Positions 26,808 through 34,428 of a stretch of DNA of 36,400 nucleotides are shown piece by piece. Under the pieces are notes generated by a model. It had not been told where the DNA came from. It worked only from the letters and a program-made list of their open reading frames with translations, and did no database searches. The position numbers were made by a program, and so were the translations under genes. The DNA is taken from NCBI GenBank assembly GCA_027484965.1, contig JAIXRY010000013.1, positions 1 to 36,400 on the forward strand, written 5' to 3'. Numbering within the stretch: position 1 is the first letter of the stretch; each line of letters starts with the position of its first letter. The stretch comes from a bacterium (GTDB lineage Bacteria; Patescibacteriota; Minisyncoccia; Phycocordibacterales; UBA9973).

Positions 26808-27577
26808 AAAGCCTCCTTTCTGTTTTTATACCCCTTCGGCATCTCCCGCCTCTGTAAGTATTCGGGAAACTCACTTATATCCCTGCCGTGCCTATCCTTC
26901 AAACCCAGCTCCTTAGCTAATCCAGTACCCAACTGCTTTACAAAAACAGGTACTTCGTAATGCTCTGCGTATGCCACCACTTCTTCAATAGATGCGAGAG
27001 TAGATGGCCTGTAACCAAACGGTCCTTTGTCGTTTCCACTTTCCCCACCAACTATAATCCAGTCAGGAAGAAAAGTACCTTCAAATCGAACTATCTCAAG
27101 TATAGGCTCAACGCTTAAAAACTTAACCTTAGCAGGTATTTTTTCAAGGAAGCCAACCCTACCATATACCTCATTATTTTCCACACTCACCCCCAACCAA
27201 ACATTTTCATAACCGCTACCCCAGTCAGCTGGCAAATGCTCCAACACCCGCTCTGGTCGCTTCGTCAATATCTGATAAGTCAAGTGAGGCGTTTTCTTAA
27301 TAATCTCCCAAGCCTCTGCCCTAAACTCATCAGCCCTTGACTCAAAGAAGTCGCTCATTGAACAAGTGAAAACCAACGCAGGTTCCTTCCACTTCAAAGG
27401 CGCATTAAACGTCTTATCAGAGGCCCTATTTAACTGCCTACCTGCATTCTCGTAACCACTCCAACGGTGCGCATGACGGTGCATATAACAATTCAAGCAC
27501 CCTGCACTTACCTTCATACACCCTGACCATGGGTTCCAAGTATGATCAGTCCACTCAATATTTGATTGCTCTGCCAT
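26804..27577 (-). CDS. Phage Gp37/Gp68 family protein (DUF5131)
   Basis: IEWTDHTWNPWSGCMKVSAGCLNCYM, FTCSMSDFFE, WLGVSVENNE, IIVGGESG. Confidence 0.9.
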   Translation of the reverse strand: MAEQSNIEWTDHTWNPWSGCMKVSAGCLNCYMHRHAHRWSGYENAGRQLNRASDKTFNAPLKWKEPALVFTCSMSDFFESRADEFRAEAWEIIKKTPHLTYQILTKRPERVLEHLPADWGSGYENVWLGVSVENNEVYGRVGFLEKIPAKVKFLSVEPILEIVRFEGTFLPDWIIVGGESGNDKGPFGYRPSTLASIEEVVAYAEHYEVPVFVKQLGTGLAKELGLKDRHGRDISEFPEYLQRREMPKGYKNRKEAL

Positions 27578-27614
27578 TCGTTCCGTTTGTTTTAGTCCCC
27601 TTACCTAGAAAGGT

Positions 27615-27902
27615 TTATTGGTTTTCTAATTTTGCCTGTATGCCTTTTGAATCGCAGCCAACATAAACCTCATCACCGTGTAAATCATCCATCTCCTCAA
27701 CAACGGTATAACTTTGGGCCTCAACTTTTTCAACACTTTCGGAAAGCGAATAACTAGGCAATGAAGAGATACCACCCTTCTCTTTTAAATAGCTATTTAC
27801 TTTGTCTAATGCCTCATTATCAGTTTCAGCTTCAACTACAAAATCTTTAAACCTTGATTCTTTCACAGTTTCAACCATGCAGAATTTATAAATATTTCTC
27901 AT
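27615..27902 (-). CDS. Hypothetical early protein
   Basis: 95-aa ORF immediately after repeat copy 1. Confidence 0.5.
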   Translation of the reverse strand: MRNIYKFCMVETVKESRFKDFVVEAETDNEALDKVNSYLKEKGGISSLPSYSLSESVEKVEAQSYTVVEEMDDLHGDEVYVGCDSKGIQAKLENQ

Positions 27903-27913
27903 CTCTCATTCCC

Positions 27914-27983
27914 ATTCGGCACGTCCGTCTCCCCGATTGTACCCCTACCCGCATTCGATGCCAAGGCTAAACCAGTAGGGGTT
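27914..27983 (-). repeat. Intergenic structured element, copy 1 (70 bp)
   Basis: Identical to 28220-28289; stem CCCCTAC/GTAGGGG. Confidence 0.85.
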
Positions 27984-27988
27984 GTGTT

Positions 27989-28210
27989 TTACTTTTTTAC
28001 TTTATTCAGGGTAATCAAGAACTCATCCCCCGCATTGAACTTGTTGAATAAGTCCGTATTTGTAACGGTCATACTTAAACTGCCCGCTGGCGTCCACTTG
28101 CTCCAGCTCTTGTTTTCCTCACTATCGCCAATCACAGGCTGCATTGCCCAGATTTCAGAACCTTCAAGCTTTGTAATTGAATTAACTTTGAATTTTGCTT
28201 GCACTTTCAT
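27989..28210 (-). CDS. Hypothetical early protein (start MKVQAKFK preferred)
   Basis: The track's N-terminal MASNAGRGTIGETDVPNKTV is encoded by the upstream repeat and starts at TTG. Confidence 0.55.
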   Translation of the reverse strand: MKVQAKFKVNSITKLEGSEIWAMQPVIGDSEENKSWSKWTPAGSLSMTVTNTDLFNKFNAGDEFLITLNKVKK

Positions 28211-28219
28211 AACTGTTTT

Positions 28220-28289
28220 ATTCGGCACGTCCGTCTCCCCGATTGTACCCCTACCCGCATTCGATGCCAAGGCTAAACCAGTAGGGGTT
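28220..28289 (-). repeat. Intergenic structured element, copy 2 (70 bp)
   Basis: Identical to 27914-27983. Confidence 0.85.
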
Positions 28290-28294
28290 ATTAC

Positions 28295-28426
28295 TTATTT
28301 GTACTTCTTTTCTATCCGCCTAGTCTCTATGTAGATGGCTATGCCCATCACCCCCACAACCAGGGCAGCTCCCATCGCCATACCGCTTACAAGCACATAC
28401 GGCCACCATTCATAAGGAAGCGTCAT
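28295..28426 (-). CDS. 43-aa membrane protein missing from track (MTLPYEWWPYVLVSGMAMGAALVVGVMGIAIYIETRRIEKKYK)
   Basis: ATG-to-TAA ORF overlapping the DUF3164-like gene end; one TM segment and basic tail. Confidence 0.6.
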   Translation of the reverse strand: MTLPYEWWPYVLVSGMAMGAALVVGVMGIAIYIETRRIEKKYK

Positions 28427-29135
28427 CTGCCCCTCCTTCCTCGGTTTCTACCTCGTCAGCCTCCACCGTTTCAACTACCACAGGAAGCACCGGCAACACG
28501 GCAAAATCTAGCTTGATACCCTGCCAAGCATTACCCGCTACTTTTTCAAAGAAGCGCACATAACTCTTGGTAGAGTTCACTTTGTAGCTTTCACGCAGCA
28601 ACGCCAACCCACGCTTCCACTTCTCATTTTCAAAGCGGTCCTCCATTGCGTATAATTTCTGTACGAGTTTCGGATCAAGGTTGCCGTTCTTCTTTTCAAG
28701 AAGCGACATTACCAATTCCTTCGTTACCTCATCATCGGCATACTTCTCAAGTACAAATTCCGAAATCAGGGCAACCGCTTCGGTACTGCGCGCATCGTAC
28801 TCACCTACGCCTTGGGTAGCATACTCAATTTTAAAGTTACCTTCCTTGTTTTTGAAGGTATAACTTGCCTGCGTGGTATCCCTTTCAGATTCCTTAATAA
28901 TCCTCTTTAGGGTATCTAGCTTATCAAAAACATAGTTTTTGAAACTTTGCAGCCCCCCCAATATCTCCTTGGCTTCTTCGGAAATCTCGGTAACTGTTAA
29001 ATCTTCTTCTTCTTCAAACAAGGCTCTAGCACTTCTTTGAAGTTCCTTTTTCGCCTGCTCTTCCGCTTGCCACTTCTGCTTCATTGCTTCTTCTTGGGCA
29101 GGGGTTAATACGGGTAATTCTAATTCTGTACTCAT
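28410..29135 (-). CDS. DUF3164-like phage protein
   Basis: KRIIKESERDTTQASYTFKNKEGNFKIEYATQGVGEYDARSTEAVALISEF; Mu-like synteny. Confidence 0.75.
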   Translation of the reverse strand: MSTELELPVLTPAQEEAMKQKWQAEEQAKKELQRSARALFEEEEDLTVTEISEEAKEILGGLQSFKNYVFDKLDTLKRIIKESERDTTQASYTFKNKEGNFKIEYATQGVGEYDARSTEAVALISEFVLEKYADDEVTKELVMSLLEKKNGNLDPKLVQKLYAMEDRFENEKWKRGLALLRESYKVNSTKSYVRFFEKVAGNAWQGIKLDFAVLPVLPVVVETVEADEVETEEGGADDASL

Positions 29136-29163
29136 TTTAAACTGGTTTTAAATGGGGTTTAAT
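29136..29163. repeat. Phased TTTAAA array (11-bp period)
   Basis: TTTAAA at 29136 and 29147, TTTAAT at 29158. Confidence 0.55.
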
Positions 29164-29813
29164 TAATCTTGAATGGGTATTTCAAATTCTACGAGCTCCT
29201 TAAACTTCGGATGCTCCCTCGCCTTTTCAGGCAGTATTACAAATGGCTTCGTTTCGCCAAATCTGCTCTCTGTTATCGCCACCCCACTGTCCACTCGGCA
29301 TTTAATGTCGCTCATATACCTGATGTCCTTCCCTGCCTGTGTCTGTGGTTTCCGTCCATATCCCTCCCAACTAATCATAATGAATGCCTTATTCGGGAAT
29401 TGGCTGCGGAGCTCTCTGTACTGGTCCGCCGATAAACCCATATAATCAATAGAGTCTATGATTACGAAGTTGGCTCGGTTCTTCTCCAGTGTCTTTAACA
29501 TTTGGCTGTAGCTATGCTTGTTGCCAATGCTTATTTCGGTGGCTTTCACTTCCGTAAGTCCTAACCGCTCACTGGCCTGTTGCAAACTCAATCCTTCCCC
29601 CTGTTCTATGCTGTTGAAGTAGATCTTGCCATACTGCATCAACTCCTTCATCAGCATCATTACAAAGGTGCTTTTACCTTGTGCGCTCTGCCCCCAAATC
29701 AACATAGAGAAGTTACGCTCGCAGTTGCCTAAGGTTTCAAGCAGAAAGCCGTCCCAGTCATAGCTTTTAAACTGGCGTTTGGCTAATCGTTGAAAGCTAA
29801 ATGTTTCTGCCAT
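29163..29813 (-). CDS. P-loop ATPase (RecA/AAA-like)
   Basis: Walker A-type GQSAQGKST and hydrophobic-D Walker B FVIIDSID. Confidence 0.75.
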   Translation of the reverse strand: MAETFSFQRLAKRQFKSYDWDGFLLETLGNCERNFSMLIWGQSAQGKSTFVMMLMKELMQYGKIYFNSIEQGEGLSLQQASERLGLTEVKATEISIGNKHSYSQMLKTLEKNRANFVIIDSIDYMGLSADQYRELRSQFPNKAFIMISWEGYGRKPQTQAGKDIRYMSDIKCRVDSGVAITESRFGETKPFVILPEKAREHPKFKELVEFEIPIQD

Positions 29814-29814
29814 C

Positions 29815-30009
29815 TCAAAATATCGGCTTCCACTGTTTCAAATGCTCCTCTTTGTACTTAACGCTCTTGTCGTCCGTAAATACCAAGCCACTGCGCTCTT
29901 TAGTTACCGCCAACCGCTTGCGGGCGTGAGTACTATTGTACAGGTAACCCCAAATGGTGGTGCCTGCCTCGGGTTTCAATTCCCGCAATTCATACCATCT
30001 ATTTTCCAT
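29815..30009 (-). CDS. Hypothetical early protein
   Basis: 64-aa ORF tightly packed in the operon. Confidence 0.5.
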   Translation of the reverse strand: MENRWYELRELKPEAGTTIWGYLYNSTHARKRLAVTKERSGLVFTDDKSVKYKEEHLKQWKPIF

Positions 30010-30178
30010 CTGTGTACCACTCTTCTATGATGTTCTTCAATGCCGTTTGAACCCGCACGCCGTCGTAATAAAATTGGTTTACTTCCGATCTACTCGGAGC
30101 AATGAATACGTTATTCGTGCTTCTGCAATAGTTGGTCAAGCCCTTATAAACCGTTTGGTAGTATTCTTCTTCTGTCAT
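29999..30178 (-). CDS. 59-aa ORF missing from track (MTEEEYYQTVYKGLTNYCRSTNNVFIAPSRSEVNQFYYDGVRVQTALKNIIEEWYTDGK)
   Basis: ATG-to-TAG ORF filling the gap between 30009 and 30183. Confidence 0.6.
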   Translation of the reverse strand: MTEEEYYQTVYKGLTNYCRSTNNVFIAPSRSEVNQFYYDGVRVQTALKNIIEEWYTDGK

Positions 30179-30182
30179 CGCC

Positions 30183-30458
30183 TTATCCGTCTATACCGTT
30201 ACCACAAGAGCAAACACCCTGACCAACACAAGCCTCGCATTGGTTCACTACTACAGACACTGACTCCCATTCCTTGCCACCGCCTGCCATCACCTCAATG
30301 AAGTCTGTGAGGTTCTTTTCAGCCACCCTAACATCATCCCGACAAAGCGGATATACATCAGGAAAGTCCACGTTCCTTGCAGCCGTTTCAAGAGCACCTG
30401 CTAACTTAGTTCTCAAGTAATGCAGCTGTGTTATTTGTTCCTGTTCTACTGGTGTCAT
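30183..30458 (-). CDS. Hypothetical protein with Cys-rich C-terminus
   Basis: NQCEACVGQGVCSCGNG. Confidence 0.5.
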   Translation of the reverse strand: MTPVEQEQITQLHYLRTKLAGALETAARNVDFPDVYPLCRDDVRVAEKNLTDFIEVMAGGGKEWESVSVVVNQCEACVGQGVCSCGNGIDG

Positions 30459-30634
30459 TTCTTTTTTTCGGTTTTAATACTGATGGGACTGCTTTCGGTG
30501 CCTTCCAAGTAATCTAATGTTTGGAGTACTACTTTGGCTCGTTCTTTTTCGGTGCTTTTCGCATCAAACAGATGCCCTTCTGCACTCGTTCTTAGCTTCC
30601 TAAGTTTGGTTTTGAAGTATTCCTTACTAGCCAT
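30455..30634 (-). CDS. Hypothetical early protein (start MASKEYF)
   Basis: ATG at 30634, overlapping the MuB-like stop. Confidence 0.5.
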   Translation of the reverse strand: MASKEYFKTKLRKLRTSAEGHLFDAKSTEKERAKVVLQTLDYLEGTESSPISIKTEKKK

Positions 30635-31508
30635 TCGACACCTCCAATTCTGCCATACGTTGGTTATGTTGCAACTCCCCAAACAATGCCCTGAAATCTG
30701 GACTCTTTTGATGCAGTGCTTGTATTTGTGCTTTGTCCGTAATACCAAACTGATTGGCTGCTGCTGCCACGTCCTTTAAATTCATTCCTGGTACGTGTAG
30801 CACTTGCGCTCTAAACCTACTTACTATCTGCGGGAAGCAATGCGCTCTCATTCGGTTGCGCCTTGCCTTCGCTTGCAGATTGCTCCAATAGTTATTGGCA
30901 CCTACCAATACTATCGCACATTGTCCTTCCAAGGCATCGTAAATAGCTTTAATGGTGCTGTAGTTGTGGTCAGTCAGATTTTCCGCCTCATCCACTATTA
31001 TAATCGGGTTCTTTACTTCCGATAGCTTGGCTTGGATATGCTCTCTTAAGTCATACTGACTTTCATAGATGCCTAAGCCTAGCAACGAACCCAATACTTG
31101 TACAAACTTCTTTGGTGTAAAGTCCGCTGCAGCTGTAATCTTATAAGTGCCTATCGGGTATTTGCTAATGAAGGAGTTGATTGCAAAGGTTTTGCCTGCT
31201 CCGGTATTGCCGTCTATTACTCCCGCAAGCGACCAGTGCTTTAACTCTGCCAGCTTGCCCATAATAGACCTGTAACTATCGGTTTCTACCACATCCACGC
31301 CTAAGCCCATCGCCTTGGCAAGTGAAGTAAACACACTTTCAGGGATAGCGCTGCCATTCGAATAATCGTCAAACTTTCTCCCCAGTACGTGGGTAATCAT
31401 TGCAGGATTAATCTTGGCTTTCTTTGCCAATTCTGCATTAGATACTGTTTTCTCTGCCTTAAAGCGTTCCACGGCTTGGGCAATTTTTTCTTTTTCCTCT
31501 TTGCTCAT
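30627..31508 (-). CDS. MuB-like AAA ATPase / transposition activator
   Basis: N-terminal HTH; GVIDGNTGAGKTFAINSF; IIIVDEAENL; next to the transposase. Confidence 0.9.
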   Translation of the reverse strand: MSKEEKEKIAQAVERFKAEKTVSNAELAKKAKINPAMITHVLGRKFDDYSNGSAIPESVFTSLAKAMGLGVDVVETDSYRSIMGKLAELKHWSLAGVIDGNTGAGKTFAINSFISKYPIGTYKITAAADFTPKKFVQVLGSLLGLGIYESQYDLREHIQAKLSEVKNPIIIVDEAENLTDHNYSTIKAIYDALEGQCAIVLVGANNYWSNLQAKARRNRMRAHCFPQIVSRFRAQVLHVPGMNLKDVAAAANQFGITDKAQIQALHQKSPDFRALFGELQHNQRMAELEVSNG

Positions 31509-31530
31509 TCGTTATTTGATGGTTATTTGA

Positions 31531-33723
31531 TTACTGATTAAAGTTTCTATCCGCCAAGCGCATCATTCGCTCGTAATGGCTATCTATGCTTTGTATCGGC
31601 GCAGAAGGAGCAGCAACCACTGGCACCAACTCTTCTTCCTCCGCTTCTTGGCTGTTGTTGAACATCTGCTCGTACATACTGGCTTCGCCTTCGTTGTACG
31701 CCTTCTTGGAGTAGTAGCTTATGCCCTCAAATCCCGCCTCTTGCGTAATCTGCTTGGCTTCTTCTGCTTTCTCTTTCAGTCTGCGCAATTGTTCCTTTTT
31801 GGTGGCTAATCCTGCCTGTACTTGTGGCACTGTGGTAGCATCGTAATCGGCTATCGCCCTTGCGGTGGCTACTTTCACATTCGCCCAGGCAATAAATCGC
31901 TTGTCGCCTTTGGTATCTTGGATATAGAGTGCCACTGGTGCATCCAAGTTTGTCGGATCTTGCTTTATCCAAAACCTTTCATTGGTATAGCGCAGCAAGA
32001 ACTCGGTATCGGCGTACCAAATGCCGTTCACTTGCTCCTTGTACACTTCGTAAGTATGCTTTACAGTTCTAGTCGTTAGGGTTATACCCTGCTTACCATA
32101 AACCACGCTATCCTCACGCCACATATAAAACATTGCCAACTCATCGTCCTTGGTATAGGCTCTTGCAACATCGCTCTTACCCGCCTTATAGCGTTCCCAA
32201 GGGGTTTTGCCGTCCTTGCCTGGTGTATTATTCCAAGTCAATAGTGCTTCTTCGCCCAACTGTATCGCCTGCTCCCTTGTCGGTAGCTGGTCAACTGGTA
32301 CGTTCAAATGCCTATCGTAGGTAGTCTTGGCACTGTTCACTCGGCTGCGTGAGCCTCGTGCTGTTATATTCATACCTGTGAAGCTGTCAAAGCTTCTAAG
32401 GATAGTATCCTGGAAGCGACCAAACGTGCGCTCAATCAATTTCGACTGACCGTTATTCGGCATCGCAGGGAAGTGAGTGCCTTGGTAGTAGTGGTTGAAG
32501 AAGCCTTTATTAGCTCCGTCATTATCCCACATCACCTGATGAGGAAAACACCTACCCGCCACTTCCATCGCCTTGCGCATCGCTTGCGATACTGCTGCAC
32601 TATCTTCTTTTTCGGTAAACACCCAACCCAAGAAGCAATCTGAATGTCCGTCCATTACAGCGATCATATTCAACCTTGCCTTGGCAATCATTTTGCCCGC
32701 ACGGTCTGCCTCTTGGTAGTACATATTGTGCTTAGTGCCATCTATATACCATATCGCATCGCTAAAGCTTGGTCTGCGTGTCATTAACGTGTACCCAAAC
32801 CTTGCTTTGTGGGCCTGTAAGCCATCACGCTGCAACGCTACTATTTGCGCTGTTTCAGGCTGGTTTAAACGGCGTTTAACGGTGTTATAAGATATCGCCT
32901 CCAAACCTTTTTCAAGTTTGTCAGCCTCTTTCTGATAGCTTGCAAATACCTGTCTTGCACTTGGCTTATTCTTACTGCTGGCAAGGTCTATTAGGTACGC
33001 CTCACCTATCTCAAATAGCTTTTCGGCATTTCTATTGCCAAAGCTGCTATGGATTAGCGTAATCGCTCCCGCCTCGTGATAGGCTTGCAACTTCGCCTCT
33101 ATCTGCTTTACAGTTGCAGGAAGTTTTACTCCTTCTGCTCTTGCGCAATCCACTAAAAACGAAAGACAATCTTTCCACGTCTTGCAACCTGTCAACTGCT
33201 CACGTTCCGCTTTATTCTGAAAGCAAGGCAGCGATATTAAATTCAGCCACCTACTTACTGCAATGTATTCCTGTTTTTTTGCTTCGGGCAATCCACCCAG
33301 TGCCTTGCCTTGCAATTCACCTGTGGCAGGATTCGCCACTTCACGAGTTACTTTAAACGTATTCAACACTTGCAAATCCTCCACCGTAGCAGCTGGCAAC
33401 ATTCTCAATATCGCCATCTTACCAGTCTGTTGGGCTTGCGCTCTATACTTCGCCATCATCTCCGCTTGTGTCGGTAACCCGCAGGCCTTTACCGTTGCAG
33501 CAGGGATGCTCGCATAAGCAACCAAGTTCTTGCGCTTGTCAGATGGATCACTAATGTTCTCCCATCCCTTGCCCTTGCCCGACCTGAAACGCTTAGTGCC
33601 AATGAAAATAGTATTTTCAGATACACCCAAGGCTTCCAATTCAGACCATTCCAAGAAAAGTGTTTGATTGATAAGTTTCAAAGCCTTACTGTTTAAAGTG
33701 TTGAGGTGCCTCCTTGGCTTCAA
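31531..33723 (-). CDS. MuA-like DDE transposase (TTG start in track)
   Basis: DDE positions: AIWYIDGTKHN, VMWDNDGANKG, QSKLIERTFGRFQ. Confidence 0.92.
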   Translation of the reverse strand: MKPRRHLNTLNSKALKLINQTLFLEWSELEALGVSENTIFIGTKRFRSGKGKGWENISDPSDKRKNLVAYASIPAATVKACGLPTQAEMMAKYRAQAQQTGKMAILRMLPAATVEDLQVLNTFKVTREVANPATGELQGKALGGLPEAKKQEYIAVSRWLNLISLPCFQNKAEREQLTGCKTWKDCLSFLVDCARAEGVKLPATVKQIEAKLQAYHEAGAITLIHSSFGNRNAEKLFEIGEAYLIDLASSKNKPSARQVFASYQKEADKLEKGLEAISYNTVKRRLNQPETAQIVALQRDGLQAHKARFGYTLMTRRPSFSDAIWYIDGTKHNMYYQEADRAGKMIAKARLNMIAVMDGHSDCFLGWVFTEKEDSAAVSQAMRKAMEVAGRCFPHQVMWDNDGANKGFFNHYYQGTHFPAMPNNGQSKLIERTFGRFQDTILRSFDSFTGMNITARGSRSRVNSAKTTYDRHLNVPVDQLPTREQAIQLGEEALLTWNNTPGKDGKTPWERYKAGKSDVARAYTKDDELAMFYMWREDSVVYGKQGITLTTRTVKHTYEVYKEQVNGIWYADTEFLLRYTNERFWIKQDPTNLDAPVALYIQDTKGDKRFIAWANVKVATARAIADYDATTVPQVQAGLATKKEQLRRLKEKAEEAKQITQEAGFEGISYYSKKAYNEGEASMYEQMFNNSQEAEEEELVPVVAAPSAPIQSIDSHYERMMRLADRNFNQ

Positions 33724-33728
33724 AACAT

Positions 33729-33751
33729 TCCCCCAGTCAATAACCGGGGGC
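33729..33751 (-). other. Hairpin directly upstream of the transposase start
   Basis: Minus strand CCCCCGGT-TATTG-ACTGGGGG. Confidence 0.6.
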
Positions 33752-33780
33752 GTTCCACTACCATATTAATACACCAAATT

Positions 33781-33832
33781 TGGAAGCGACTAAGGGACTC
33801 GAACCCAAACCCGAAGGCAACCGTTATCGCTT
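33781..33832 (-). ncRNA. tRNA-like element 1: acceptor + T-arm + CCA, no D/anticodon arms
   Basis: Minus: AAGCGAT...CCTTCGG...GGG-TTCGAGT-CCC...GTCGCTT-CCA. Confidence 0.5.
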
Positions 33833-33841
33833 TTTAATTAG

Positions 33842-33862
33842 CCCCGATGCAGTACATCGGGG
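33842..33862. other. Hairpin CCCCGATG-CAGTA-CATCGGGG
   Basis: Perfect 8-bp stem between the two tRNA-like elements. Confidence 0.7.
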
Positions 33863-33902
33863 TTAACTCACTAAAAAAAACTCTGTCATTACTCTCAGCT
33901 AT

Positions 33903-33958
33903 TGGTGGAGGCTAGCGAGGAGTTGAACCTCGTCCCCTGTGCCTACCTAGCCTCACCA
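33903..33958 (-). ncRNA. tRNA-like element 2: perfect acceptor and T-arm, CCACCA end, no D/anticodon arms
   Basis: Minus: AGGCTAG-GTAGGCACAGGGGA-CGAGG-TTCAACT-CCTCG-CTAGCCT-CCACCA. Confidence 0.6.
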
Positions 33959-33978
33959 TTCCCGCTGCGTTTCGGTTT

Positions 33979-34368
33979 TTAAAGCTCAATACCCTCTCGT
34001 TGTCGCTGTGCATTCAAGTAATTAGCAGTTATCTGTTCAGGTGTTAAATCCACCCCTTCGCTAGCATCTGCCATCGGGTTCTCTTGGCTTACATACATAT
34101 AGCCTTCACGACTACTATGTATTTTTTCAAACTCCTCTTTTTTTAATTCTCTGAATCTGCGGGCAGCTTCATTAAGAAGTTGTTCTTGCGTAGTTTCAAT
34201 GGTTACCACCGCCTGTTGATAAATATCTACGGCAATAGCAACTCTAGGATTTAACGGAAGCTTGCCATTTACTTGCTTATAGATAGTTTCCCAGTGATAC
34301 TCACCAAGAAAAAACAGGTCTGCAACTACTTTAGAGTGCACTGTGTTAAATTCTTTTTCTTTGCTCAT
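33979..34368 (-). CDS. First early gene, hypothetical (start MSKEKEF preferred)
   Basis: ATG at 34368; directly downstream of the early promoter. The track's longer start overlaps the divergent gene. Confidence 0.6.
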   Translation of the reverse strand: MSKEKEFNTVHSKVVADLFFLGEYHWETIYKQVNGKLPLNPRVAIAVDIYQQAVVTIETTQEQLLNEAARRFRELKKEEFEKIHSSREGYMYVSQENPMADASEGVDLTPEQITANYLNAQRQREGIEL

Positions 34369-34398
34369 TCGTTTTTTACTACATTCGTTCGACTGATG

Positions 34399-34428
34399 CA
34401 AACATAACAACAAAACGGGATATGTCAA
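34399..34428 (-). promoter_or_regulatory. Early promoter, Bacteroidetes-type (TTGACA-N-TATGTTTG)
   Basis: Minus strand: -33 TTGACA (34428-34423) and -7 TATGTTTG (34406-34399), 19 bp after the TTG. Confidence 0.65.

Noticed and set aside
27914-28289. Possible CRISPR array from the 70-bp repeats
   Set aside because: Only two exact copies, spaced by a coding gene; no cas genes; repeats sit as intergenic spacers.
32864-32880. Additional TTTAAA pair (TTTAAA 32864, TTTAAC 32875) inside the transposase gene
   Set aside because: Within coding sequence and imperfect; may be chance, so not counted among the intergenic arrays.
33842-33862. Rho-independent terminator between early gene and transposase
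   Set aside because: Stem is good but no U-run follows on the minus strand, and the operon appears to continue into the transposase; kept only as a hairpin.
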